From positions 1,545,014 through 1,609,013 of the forward strand of contig CAJNOI010000003.1 of assembly GCA_905250115.1 (NCBI GenBank): a DNA stretch of 64,000 bases, read 5' to 3'. Positions 10,562 to 22,600 of this stretch are shown piece after piece. The DNA comes from Adineta steineri. Taxonomy: Eukaryota > Rotifera > Eurotatoria > Adinetida > Adinetidae. Numbering within the stretch: position 1 is the first letter of the stretch; the number at the start of each line of letters is the position of its first letter. The notes under the pieces are model-generated. The model was given only the letters and a program-made list of their open reading frames with translations, did no database searches and had not been told where the DNA came from. Made by a program: the position numbers and the translations under genes.

Positions 10562-12559
10562 ATGCGTTTTAGTTTAGTACTCTTGTTATGTCTTGTTATT
10601 GTTGTAGTCAATTCGGCTACAACAAAAACAACACGTCGTCGTGTTGTAGTCACGACTGGACGAGGTACAACTAAAGCGCCAGTACCTAAATCAGCTTATG
10701 CTTATTTACGTTCAGTTCGCGGTAAAAATTCTTGTTCAGGTGGTTCATGTCCCTTCTGGGAACGACATGGACGTTCGTTTGCAGCTCTTCGATGTTATTC
10801 ACAACAATATCAAGAATGTACATGTCTTCATCGCATGTGTTTTAGTTCATGTATGTTTTCACGTGAAGTTTGTAATCAAGAAATGGTTTCATGTTTACGA
10901 CAAATTTGTCCAAGATGTATGCCAGCATCTGCAACAGCTATGTGTGCTGTTTATGATTCAATGGCTGGACAAGTAGCTGAAGCACTTTCAGTGTTTGCTT
11001 GTTATCCATGTTGTCCTACTTTTAATAATGTACCTACTAATAATAATGCAGCTACCAATAATTCAATTAGTAAGTGATATCTTAGGATTGTTTTTGTTTA
11101 AATTTCTTTTTTTCTTTTAAAGATGCACAATCAACAACAACTCGTAAGTGATCATTGTTTTATTTTTCGTAGAGTTTTACATTTAAAATAATGTTTTGGT
11201 TTTTCTTCTTTCGGAAAGCTGCATTTCCTGAAAGCTCAACAACAATTCCATTCGGTATGAACAACGGTTAGTCAATATATTATACCATAGAACAAAACTT
11301 TACTTGTTAATATACAATAGGTATAGTCGATCCAATTAATGGCCAAAATCCTGAAGAAGGTTTATCAAATATAAAATATCCTTGAAAAATAATTATATAT
11401 TTATTTTAGTACCTGAATTTAATCCTATTGATAACGTTCAACCCGGTACAGGTAAGAATAATCACTGTCTTATAGTTTTCTATTTCTAGTTTTATTTTTG
11501 ATTCATAAATATCTCTTTCTTTCAGAAAATTTTCCAGGAACAAATGTTAATAGCGGTAACTATATATTAAAATTTTTGATAAGAAAATATTATGAATCTT
11601 TACATAGGTTCTAATCCAACAAATAATGTAAATGGTGGAGGTAAATTTTTTTTCCTTTGTCTATATATATACATAAAAATTTACATCTTTATACAGTGAC
11701 AGTTTTGAACTGTGAATTTAAAATAACTATCATATATATTTATTTCTAGTCTTTAATAATGGAAATGGGGCTTCTAATACAAATAGTAACGGTAATTTAA
11801 ACAGCAATGTCAATCCAAATGGAATTCCTAATGGAAACTTTAACACAAACCCAAATGGAAACTTTAACGCAAATCCCAACGGAAACCCTAATGGAAATTT
11901 TATCACAAACCCAAATGGAAATTTTAACGCAAATCCAAATGGAAACCCTAGCGGAAACTTTAACACCAATCCAAACGGAAATTTTAATGCAAATCCAAAT
12001 GGAAATCCTAATGCAAACTTTAACACAAATCCCAATGCAAATCCAAACGGAAATCCAAATGGAAATCCTAACGGAAGCCCAAATGGAAATCCTAATGGAA
12101 GCCCAAATGGAAGTCCTAACGGAAGTCCAAATGGAAGTCCTAACGGAAGTCCTAATGCAAGCCCTAACGCAAATCCAAATGGAAATGGTGCTACAAATGG
12201 TAACGGTGTCAGCAATAGCAATAGTAACGGTAATGGCTGTAGAGTAAACTGTATGAAATGAATTTATTTTTACAATCATTCAATACATTTTTATAGGTAA
12301 TATTGCTAGTAACTATCCTGGTATAGTTTTTCCTGGAAGTGATGCAATGTTCTACAACAACAACTTTCCTAATCGAAATCAACAAGTTATAAAACAACGA
12401 GGACGACAAACTGTACGAACAACAAAACGTCGTTCAGCAACAACTCGTCGAATGACTCAAGCAAGCGCTACTGTTCGTGGTAATAATATTAAAAATGGTG
12501 TTCGTAAACCGGTGCAAGCTGAAAAGAAACCACAAACAAATAATCGTACCAAAAGTTAA
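10562..12559 (+). CDS. Secreted Cys-rich protein with NPNG-repeat region and micro-exons (494 aa)
   Basis: Exons: 10562-11069, 11123-11143, 11219-11266, 11321-11359, 11410-11451, 11526-11555, 11608-11640, 11750-12250, 12297-12559. All eight introns are phase 1, and every internal exon (21, 48, 39, 42, 30, 33 and 501 nt) is a multiple of three. Signal peptide at 1-18. Residues 58-151 form a compact domain with 15 cysteines; the stretch CFSSC...[13 protein letters not shown] resembles secreted phospholipase A2 of group XII, with a His (90) near the catalytic position but Arg91 where the Asp would be, so activity is doubtful. The middle is Asn/Pro/Gly-rich, dominated by (N-P-N-G) and (N-F-N-T/A) units. 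The C-terminus is strongly basic (many RR/KR). Function unknown; an extracellular matrix or mucus role is a guess. Confidence 0.7.
11800..12190 (+). repeat. Coding Asn-Pro-Asn-Gly low-complexity repeat
   Basis: Degenerate 12-bp units (AAT CCA AAT GGA and variants) encode NPNG, NANP-like, SPNG and NFNT/NFNA motifs. Units drift from NPNG/NFNA at the 5' end to SPNG at the 3' end. The low complexity keeps other frames on both strands open; those are not genes. Confidence 0.85.
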
Positions 12560-13523
12560 CTTTCAATATGATACATGCACACATATGTTTTTATTTCTTA
12601 TTTTTCTTTTTAAATAAAAGAATTCTTGTAAAATTATGAGTAGTTTTGTAATGTATTCATTTTTACAAGATGCAATTCCTTCTTCTTCTTCTTCTTTTTT
12701 TTTTGTTGCTCCATACGAATACACATATACATGCTGCACAGAAACATTCTTGTAATATAAATTTATTGAAGCGTTAAGGCAATAATGTATATGCCCACGC
12801 TTTTGCGCGTCATCCTCCTTTTCTATATATTTCTTTTTGGATTTTTCTTTTCTTCATTTTCTAACCTTGCGCTTATTTATTTCATGCAAACAGATACATA
12901 GTCATACATGCATCGATTACACATTCTCACACATGTAGAGGCATGTTGTTTCGCTGTTCCTGACATATAAAAATGGCCAAGTCATGGTTTTATTTATGAG
13001 TGTATCGATGATAGTCAGCAAATATCATCATTATCATCATGCTGCTTGCTGACGTGTGACGCGTCCTCTGCTCGCCTTTTTATGCATTGTATAATTCGTT
13101 GTTTCTATTTTTCTCTTCCTCTCTCTTTAAAGTGCTTTTTACAACTTCGCCATACAACACAAACGTACATTAGAATATTTGCTTACAAGCAATCGGACAG
13201 CAAAAGACAGAGAGAGAGGGAGAGAGAGGGGGAGAGACAGAGGCAGAAAAAAAGACATAGAGGACGACGATAGAGAGAAGAAGAGACAGCAACAAAATTA
13301 AAACATCCTCATTGAAGCACATCAAGGTAGAAAAGAAAGGCTTTTTTTTGTATTTCTTTCTTTTTTCTTCTATTCTCTTTCTTTTCCGTACTTCTTGAGT
13401 CCAGTTGTTGTTTGTTGTTGACAATCATTATAATCATTGAGCTCTATTTTAACGTTGTTGTTTATATGAATTCCTTCTTTATTTTAGAAAATAAAAGAGA
13501 AACCGCCTGCCGATCTCTAAGTT
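12560..13523. other. Intergenic with purine tract
   Basis: About 1 kb without a gene. A GA-rich tract spans roughly 13199-13290. A pyrimidine tract ending in TTTTAG at about 13488 precedes the next start codon and may be a leader splice acceptor. Confidence 0.5.
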
Positions 13524-14073
13524 ATGTTTCAACAATCAGGCGGCTTTTCAGGATCGCGAGCACGTGCGTAAAATTTATCTTATACCCTTTTGCAATAATT
13601 GGACACAAATTTTCTTTAATTTTATCTTTATAGGATATGTGCCTAACGTTTCTGCTTCACGAGGTGTTTACCGAGGTTCATATGCTCGACCATCAGCCCG
13701 ATATGCTGCTCGACCTGTTCTACGACCAGTAGTTCCAGCTGGCCGAGCACCCGGTGGATCTGGTATGCTTGCAGCCATTCTTGGACCCATTGGAGGTCTT
13801 ACCGGATGTTTATGTTGTCTCAATACAATCGGTGTTTGGGGTCTTTTCATTACGGCTATTCCATTAACTGTCTTCATCAGTAAGTTATCTTAATGTATTT
13901 TTTTTGTCTATTGCTAAACTATGAATTTATTCTTATTTATTCAAGGTCGATGGTATCGTGATTATAAAAATCGTAATGGACAAAATGGAGCTGAGGAACT
14001 TCTTGCTCCACATATGCTTCTTATGTTACTCCTCGTATGTTCGTTCCTGTTCACGTTCATGCGTCGCTCATAA
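13524..14073 (+). CDS. Small two-helix membrane protein, paralog A (137 aa)
   Basis: Exons 13524-13563, 13634-13879, 13946-14073, all introns phase 1. An Arg/Ala/Pro-rich N-terminus of ~60 residues is followed by a hydrophobic helix with the signature LGPIGGLTGCLCCL...WGLF-T-I-L-V, then a short basic loop RWYRDYKNRN and a second hydrophobic helix rich in Leu/Met near the C-terminus (LLMLLLVCSFLFTF). The CxCC cluster inside or beside the first helix could be palmitoylated (inference). Paralog B 1.3 kb downstream shares the helix-1 signature, loop position and one intron position and phase. I do not recognise the family. A polyadenylation signal AATAAA is at 14151-14156. Confidence 0.7.
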
Positions 14074-15366
14074 GTCAATAAACGACGACTTGATCTTTAT
14101 TCTATATATGGTGTTATTTATTTATAAAACACATACACATATACAAACACAATAAATGGTTTAATTTTTTTTGTTCATATTCTCTTTTTTTTTCTTGTTT
14201 CGCAACACAACGAATTCTTCCTATTTTTTTTTCTTGCGTATGACATATTGGAACTTGCGCGCGATTGAACCTTTTTTTTTCTCTAAAAACAGTAATAAAA
14301 ATGACAACGACGACGACGATAACGACGACAAAACATTATCAATAAAAACATAAATCTATATGTTTCGATAGCAAATAAGGCGATGTTCAATATTTTTTTC
14401 ATTTTTATTTATCTATTTTTTGTTTTTTGTCCTCAAATCACCAAAAGTATTTCAAATAAAAAAAACGGACGTCACTTATTGTTTAATTTAATTTTAAGCA
14501 TAATCAAATCTAACAAAAAAAAATATCATATACATATCAATATCATTCTATTGATGACCTTGAAATAATAATAGACAAAACTATTGTTTTAAACTCGATT
14601 AAAATTCATGATTTTAAGTGCAAATCTTTCTTTTTTTCGATTTGTAATTGTTTACATTCTTGGACTTTCATTTACTTTTCTTCCCTATTCGTCATCATCA
14701 TGGTTATTCATATAATTTTGTCATGCATGGTTTCCGCACAATATTCACGTCTTTCTTTATGCTTCTATCAATATGTCTGTAAGTGGTGTTTTTTTCTTTT
14801 TTTTGTTCGTTTCTGTCTTTTTTCTTTGAGGTTGTTAGTTATGGCTGTCCATGGATGAATGCGCACAACGACGAAAAAAAGAAATGTTTCGTCTTTTCTT
14901 TTTTTTTTGTCATTGATTTCGAAAGCATTTACTAATATGTTGCTTCCTATATAGAAACTACCTTGAGTCGACGGGTATGCCTGACACAAGAAAAAAAGAG
15001 AAGAGAGGGGGGAGAGAGAGAGAGAGTGAAACCTGTATTGCCCACGTCTAGAAGAAGAGTATATTCGGAGAGAACACCGAGCTTTTTCTCCTTCGTATAG
15101 ATAGGTTGATAGTATGAAAACAAACTTATTTATTTTTCGTACATGGTCCCTTTTTCTTCTCTTCTCTCTCTTGTCTTCTCTAGTCGAACTTCGTTTGTAT
15201 GTTAGAGAGAGAACTATGTATACGAAAACAGGGAGAAAGTAAACAAATTTGATCTTTACAAATAAATAATATTGTTGAAATAACTTTTATTTTCGAATAT
15301 ATATTTTCTTATTTTTTCTTTTTATTATTATAGATAATAGAGGGTGTATAGGTTGAACACTCAATA
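14074..15366. other. Intergenic with poly-T and GA tracts
   Basis: Spacer between the two paralogs, rich in T runs and with a (GA)n tract at about 15003-15029. An acceptor-like TTATTATTATAG ends at about 15335, 31 bases before the next ATG. Confidence 0.5.
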
Positions 15367-15692
15367 ATGGCCAATCCTCTAGTCGCTGCGCTCGGTCCAG
15401 TAGGTGGTCTTGCAGCATGTGCTTGCTGCTTAATTATTGCTGCTATTTGGGGTCTTTTCGCCACCATGATTGCATTGGCAGTATATACTAGTAAGATATT
15501 TATTTGATTTTTTTATTATTTAAAATTTTCTTTTGTCATTTTGTAGAAGAATGGCGAGATGCCATCCGAAGAGCCAATAACATAAGTGGTGCTGGAGATG
15601 TACAAATGTTCTTTAGCCATGCTCTACTCCTCTGCATCCTCTGCATATATGGTTATGTTGGACTTCGACGAGCAATCCGCTCAGCTAATTAA
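15367..15692 (+). CDS. Small two-helix membrane protein, paralog B (89 aa)
   Basis: Exons 15367-15490 and 15547-15692, phase 1 intron. MANPLVAALGPVGGLAACACCL...IWGLFATMIALAVY aligns without gaps with helix 1 of paralog A, including the Gly-Pro, Gly-Gly, Cys-x-Cys-Cys and Trp-Gly-Leu-Phe positions. After the intron both continue with W-x-R-D. A second helix (FSHALLLCILCIYGYVGL) ends the protein with a short basic tail. It lacks the long Arg/Pro-rich N-terminal extension of A. Function unknown. Confidence 0.7.
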
Positions 15693-18600
15693 AACTAAAT
15701 ATTATAAATAATTGTTAAAAGCGAATATAAAAGTGATATCAAAATAATAATATTAACACCCTTTTTTAAAACATCTGAAACACCACGATTATAAACAATA
15801 AAAAAAATACTTTCATATATGATGATGATGTGCTTCAATTTTATTTCAAAATTTTTTTTTTCTTCACTTGTTTTTTTCCTTTTTTGCATTTTTTCTAAAC
15901 CACCCGTTGTGTAAAAACATGCCAATATATTTATTCAAAACAACAATATATCTTCTTTTTTTCTAACACAAAGACAAAATATTTATATCAGATGCTCATA
16001 ATACTAACAGTACAACAAAAGTCTATAATGTTGAACTACTCTTACAGAAAGTACAGTTGATACTATCAGTATGAATAATTAATTAATAATTATTACCGTT
16101 ATATATTTTGTAATTGTCTAATTGAAATCAATTTCGGAAATTATTCATTTAACAATTTCTGATGAAAAAAAAAAATATTTTTGCAAATTTTACGCATGTC
16201 TATAAAATTTTGACTCAAAAATGTGTAACAGTGAATGTCTCGGAAGAAGAAAAATGATCAACAAGTTGTTGTAAACAAAGTATTATTTAGTTAAATAGAG
16301 CTACAAAACAATTTCAAACATACATAAACAAAAAAATAAATACCCAATAGAGTAACAGCAGGTGAATAGTTACTCATATCAAGAATAAAATAATATGTAG
16401 AAGTTTTACGTATCTATAATTGTTGAATTAATAAAATGACAGTCAATTTTGACTATCTTTAATGATGACTTTTTAAATTTTTATCAATAAATTTTTGCTT
16501 TAAGCTATACTTGTTATCCACTACACTTTGTCTTCAAAGACACCGACATCTAGTACAAGTTCTTTCTCTAATCTTTTCAATATTTCCTTTTTCTATTGTT
16601 GAAAATAGCTGGTATTGTTTCAGATGTTTGTCAACAAGCATATTATCACCAATATAAGTTAACAATTGTTTAAACAAACAAAAGGATGAACTATATTATT
16701 ATTTAATGTAATGTTTTGTTGAAAATTATAGATCAAAAGTTATTAAGTCTATTAATCCGATTGTATTTTTTGTTTTTTCCTTCAGTCAACTAAATAAATT
16801 CTATCTATCGATTTATTGTAAGTTACATATTGCATATTTATCATCAAAAGAATAATCGCGTGCGTTCATTTTCATTTGATAATTACAGACTCCGTTGTTT
16901 AATGTGTTGTATATTATGATGTGGTGATTTTTCTTTTCGTCTTCTTTTTTTGAAGGTTATCGCTTAAGGCAGACACGCATTTGAATGAACAAGTTATACA
17001 CATGTGCAGTGTTGACCACACCCTTATTTTTAATGCTACTCGTCACCTTACTGCCATATCACTTGTTATAAATCATAAAACTATCTCTTCTAGATACACT
17101 CATCGCTTATAAAAGTTATTCGTTGAAACGAATTAACTATATATAAATGGATTAATCGATATAAGAAGCCATATCTATATCGATTTACATTGTGAGCATG
17201 ATAATCGCGTGCAAACTGACAAGTAACTAAAATAGATGAAGTACATTTAAATATAATTTTCATATGTCAAGAAGTTTTTTTGTCTTTTATATATGAGGGT
17301 GAAAGTTTTGTATTGAAATTATTAACTTAATTACGGAAAAGACAAAAAAAAAGTAATCGATAGTAAATACATTCTTTAGAGAGAGAGACAACACTATTGG
17401 TGTGAATAACATGCGTGTTAATATCAATCTCTAAGGAGTAGTATGCATGTAGGCGAAACCGATTAGTAATAGGGATGATCAATGAGAGAAAAAAAACGTC
17501 GTATTGTTTCTATGAACTTGTCATTAGGGAACTACGAAGAGCGATCGAACTAATTACCAGACTGTTCATTCATCTGGCTAACGTATTTGTCAAATCATGT
17601 TTCAATCGGACAATGTCCCTTTACACTCAGGTGTTCAATCTCTTCTGAATAATCATGAAATTTTTTTTCTTCTCTTTCTAACCGATTGGTCGATTAAAAG
17701 AATATTGGTGCAACCAGAACAAGAGAGAGAGAGAGAGAAAGAACGAGTCTATAATTTTCAAGATCAAATGTATAAAAAAATGAAGAGAACAGATGAACAA
17801 ATTTGTGGCGCTTGATTGAGTCGTTCATTCAATCGGCATTCTGCATGCTTTTTCAAGTCTTTCGAATTATCCATTATCGCGATAATACAGACGACCCACT
17901 TTTTTTTTCTGCGCCGATACTTGAAAATGTTTATGTATTGTCGGGACAACCTTCATCATTATGTACTACGAGTGAGTTCATATACATATATCTATACACG
18001 TGTAAGTAATATATAAATCATATTCGAAATTTTAATCACAGAATGAGTTCTCATGTTAAAGTAATTCTTACTAAGAAATCTGTTGTTATTCTCAAACTTT
18101 TCTAATGACATTCATTTCCCTACATACCGTCTGCTTACATACCCAGTATAGATCACGTTCTATGACATTAAATCAATAGGCATCATATGGCTCTATTTGT
18201 CTTTACTTGTTTAAAGAATCAGGTTTCTTTGTGTTGTATACCGTTCAAATTATTGATAAATAAACATGTGTTTTATTTTGTTATGATTTGTACTATTTTA
18301 ATCGAATTGAACCCTAAATATTGTTCTTTCTAGTTTCAATAAGACTTCATTTCTCTCTTCAAGTTTTAATTAAATAAAATCTCTATTTCTTTTTTGATGA
18401 GATTTTCTTTTTTTTCTATTGAACAATATCTAAATTGACATTATTCTACTATCGTCGATTAAAGTGCTCTTTGAACTACTCGAATAGTTTGTGTGTCACT
18501 TAAAATTCTTAAGTTGAATATGCATTCGTTTTTTTTCTTTCTATTGATATATAATTGTTTTAATCCGTATATTGTATATGAGAATGTCTAAACAAATCAA

Positions 18601-19604
18601 TGAACGTACGTATATACTCGGAAATTGACTGATGGAATAAAAAGCTCTTTTAATCGATCGATCGATAGTGTTGATAGATGACTGTCTCAAGGTTTGACTT
18701 CGTCTCAGGATAATAGTTTACTATTTCTTCTTCTTCGTCGTCTCTTTCTCCTCCTTCGTCTTATCTTGTTGAAAGATAAGATTTACATGGAAGATGATGA
18801 ACATATTTTATGATGACAGACAACATTTGTTGTTGAGTTAGCGAGCGAGAGAGAGAGAGAGAGAAAAAAAAACTTTTTTTTTTGTATTCAATTTGCATAT
18901 GAACAGTCCGTGGAATAATGTTAGTAAGCAAAGATACACTTGCTCATTTTTAAGTAAGAGAAGAAGAAAAGCTGTTAAAATCCGAAACGAAAATATAAAT
19001 GAATATTCATATGTGAAGAAGAGACATAGACAGGATAAGTCGATAAAGTGACAACAGTTGACAAACACGTGTTCAATATTGAAATGTTAAACTTTGTTTT
19101 TCACAATAGAAAAAGGTGAGATTTCTCAGACTACACAAGAAAAGCTAATTATAACCATTTTATCGTAGATAGAATTCAATTATGAATGCATTTTTTTTTC
19201 TTTATGAAATATGAAGTTGCAATTTACAGTAATAAGAGAATTCGTATGTTGTTCATTAATTAACATGCTTTTAGTTTGTCATAAAACATTGAAAGATCAA
19301 TCAAATTACTTGATCTAGACCGGATGTTTTGCTCATGCAGAAGTTCTTTGACACTTAGAGTACTCTTAAAGTTTCAGTCAAAATAGCACTTGATACACAG
19401 CAGCGTCTAATTCTCATAACGATGCGACGCGATCGTTCTTTTCTAAAAACAGGATACCGCATAGTAACTACTATTTTTTATAAGTACTCGCTTATTGAAA
19501 CTAAATCGTTCATATATTCCGGAAGTCTTATACTTCTTCGTCTTAGTCGCTTACCTTTTTTAGGAAATATTCTCAGCTATTATTTTTTTGTTTCAGATAA
19601 AATA
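15693..19604. other. Long intergenic stretch (3.9 kb), no gene recognised
   Basis: AT-rich, with (GA)n tracts near 17721-17742 and 18841-18870 and many T runs. Short open frames exist (for example 17597-17815) but show no domain, no convincing splice partners and simple-sequence composition. It probably contains the 5' UTR or upstream region of the cadherin gene. Confidence 0.45.
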
Positions 19605-22600
19605 ATGCTGTTTATAATATATTTAATTTTCTTGTTTGTCTCGTCGATTGATTTACAAACAATAAAACATCTTCATGAAATATCTATTCAAGAAGAATTA
19701 CCAATTGGTTCAATGGTAACTTCTCTAACTGATAAAGTTCCAAATTTAGATCAATCAATAGAATATGATCTTGTAACACCATTATCAACTGATCTTGATT
19801 TATTTTCTGTTGATCATAAACAACATTCACTTATAATAAAAAATCGTATTGATTATGAATATCTTTGTTTAAAGAAAAAACATTGTATTATATCAGTAAG
19901 TATAGCTGTTTCAAATGAAGATACAATTGATGTTTATATTTTACCTATTCGTATATTAAACATCAATGATAATATAATTAAATTTCATGTTAATCGAACA
20001 GTAATTGAAATTGAAGAAAATGATGAAAATTGGTCGAAAAAAAGTTATCCATTACCAAAAGCATATGATGATGATGGAGATTTAATAACCTATTCAATTT
20101 ACTTACAAAATTGGAATACACCAGATGGTTTATTTGATTTCGATGAAATTAATTTATTATTAAAACCTTTGAAAAAATTTGATCGTGAAGAACAAAATAT
20201 TTATCTTCTTCGTCTTATTGCTCATAATCAAAATGATGCATCAACTGATATCATCGTTCTCATAAAAGATCTCAATGATAATCCACCAAAATGTCAACAA
20301 AATCATACAATATTTCTTATAACAAATATATCTATTCCATCGATATATTCATTAAATGTCACCGATATTGACGAAGGTGATAATGCGAAATTAGAATATC
20401 GTTTAGTAAATCCGTTATCCGGATTTTCTATTGATCGGTATAATGGACAAATTAAATTTGATTATAAAAAATGGATAAATTCAAATCAGTCGGTATTAAT
20501 CATTAATGTAACTGATCATGGTAAACCTTTACGATTATCAACACAATGTTTTATTGAAATTAAATTTACATCGTTATTTTCTATTGATTTTAAATCGAAT
20601 AATTCAGTAATCAATCAAACAAATATATCAATAGAAATCGAAAATTTAAATAATCCTCTTGGTTATTTTTTACTTTATGATAAACAAGAAAATAAATTAT
20701 GTACAAATTGTTTGATACATATAAATTCATCGATAAAAGATTTTTTCTATTTGAATTATTTAACTTATGATTTATATTTAAATTTAAATTCAATTGTATT
20801 AATGAAAATGTTAACAAATTATTATATTAATAAGGAAAATATTTCGTTAACTATTCAAATTGATATAACAGATTCGAAAAATCCATCAATTAAATCAACA
20901 AAAAATTATTCTGTTGAACTTTATTTCAATAAGATAAATATTTTGATTCATTCGAATATATTTTTTCTTAAAATCCATGAAAATATTCTATTAAATGATA
21001 AAATTCCAATATTTAATCGTTATCATCATTGTTTAAATAATCAATCGAATGAATTAATTTTATCGGATTCAACTCATACATTTGAAATTGAAAGAAATTT
21101 TCATTTGGTTTTAAAAAAATATTTAAATGTTAAACAACAAAAAATTTATCATTTAACTCTTCAACAAAAAGAAAACAATTCCACAAAAAATGTAAGTTTA
21201 TCTTTTCAAATCGTAACAAATTTTATACTTGTTGATTAATTATTCATAGAATATGATAATTTTTAATTGAATGTAGATTAAGATATACTGTCTATTGAAC
21301 TATTTGCTGTGTATAAACAAGGAAATATATACACGATAAAGATTTATCTGATATTTGACTTGATTTGATATCTCTTAGAGCCAACCACTGGTCCCTGCTC
21401 TGTGCGAGGTGGACCAAGTCTTGGCAGTTGTAGTTAGACTAGTAGCGTAATCAGGGTGTGGCCAGACCCGTAGCCACGAGAGGGTTCCGAGTGCCCGTGC
21501 ACCCCCTTTGGTGAAAATAACCTTGAAGGGGAGTACGGAGGAGAATTTTATTGACAAAGCAAAAAATTATTTTCCTGCTGGTATGCACCCCCCCCCCTTG
21601 GAAAATTCCTGGCTACGGGCCTGGGTATGGCATGGGTAGGCACCGCTTACTCACCGGACCTGTTCGCCCGCCCACCCGTAATTTTTGAGAAAGCGACTTT
21701 TTTATAAGTATTATATAGTATTTTGGAAACCGGTAGGGCGGCGCCTACCCACCCGTCAATCTCTGGTTACGCCACTATGTCACACCATCCTGTAATGTCG
21801 TCATCTTCTGGATTCTCCATTCATTCTAGAGAATAGTATGTGTTTTAAAAGTCTAGTATTATCCATTCTGCAAATGTGACTGAACAGCCTTCAGTTTCCT
21901 CTTTTAATAGCGTCTATTATTGTTCCTGATGTCAATGTTTCGCACTATATTCTTCGGTAGCACCTCATTTCAAATGCAAGTAGTTTTTGTCAATGTCCAT
22001 ATTTCTGATCGATCACTAATAGAAGTTGTTGTACAATAAAAATATATATCTTGTTTTTTTATTTAGGTGAATGTCTGTTCCGTTCAACTTTATATATATG
22101 TTCTGAATCCATATTCAATTGTTAACATTTATCCATATTTTTCTCAATCATTCTATGTTTTATCAAGTAAAAATCTATCTCAATTTTCTCTTCCATTACT
22201 TCCATCGTATGTCAAATATATTTCATCAGTACCAAATTTAATATCAGTTAATCCATACAATGGTTCAATTGTAATTCGATCATCATCATTATATTCATTC
22301 TATAATTATGATTTTCAAATTGAAGCAATTGATTCCCATGTACCATCATTAAGTAGTTCTATATCAATACGAATTATTTTTGGTATTAATAAACATTCAC
22401 CTCGTTTAATAATTAATTCAACAAAACAATCTATTGAAGTTTTATCATCAAAATTTCTCTATCAAATTAAAGCTTATGATCCTGATATATTATTAAATGA
22501 TCAAACAAATTTATTTCCACCGACAATTGAATATGAAATTGAACCATCAATAAATATTGAAATTGAACGTTTTACTGGTCGAATATTTCTTAAAGATTTT

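Larger units (their letters stand above)
21370..21983 (-). mobile_element. Degenerate LINE (non-LTR) 3' fragment, interrupted
   Basis: Read on the minus strand, 21983-21778 encodes remnants typical of the C-terminal end of LINE reverse-transcriptase polyproteins (LLAFEMRCYRRI, then RLFSHICRMDNTRLL and FSRMNGES), with stop codons and frame changes. After an interruption, 21439-21370 continues with DLVHLAQSRDQWLALR, also a known C-terminal motif of this class. The 338-bp gap is the MITE inserted in it. The copy is inactive. Confidence 0.65.

Noticed and set aside
11800..12190. Malaria-parasite contamination suggested by NANP/NPNG-like repeats
   Set aside because: The repeat sits in a gene with a signal peptide, short introns and neighbours typical of the animal genome; resemblance is low-complexity convergence.
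11730..12279. Long antisense and alternative-frame open frames across the NPNG repeat (Gly/Leu/Phe-rich and Ile/Ser-rich)
   Set aside because: They are a by-product of the 12-bp coding repeat; the Asn/Pro/Gly frame alone joins both flanking exons in phase.
21375..21557. Small minus-strand protein frame
   Set aside because: It lies across the LINE fragment and the nested MITEs.
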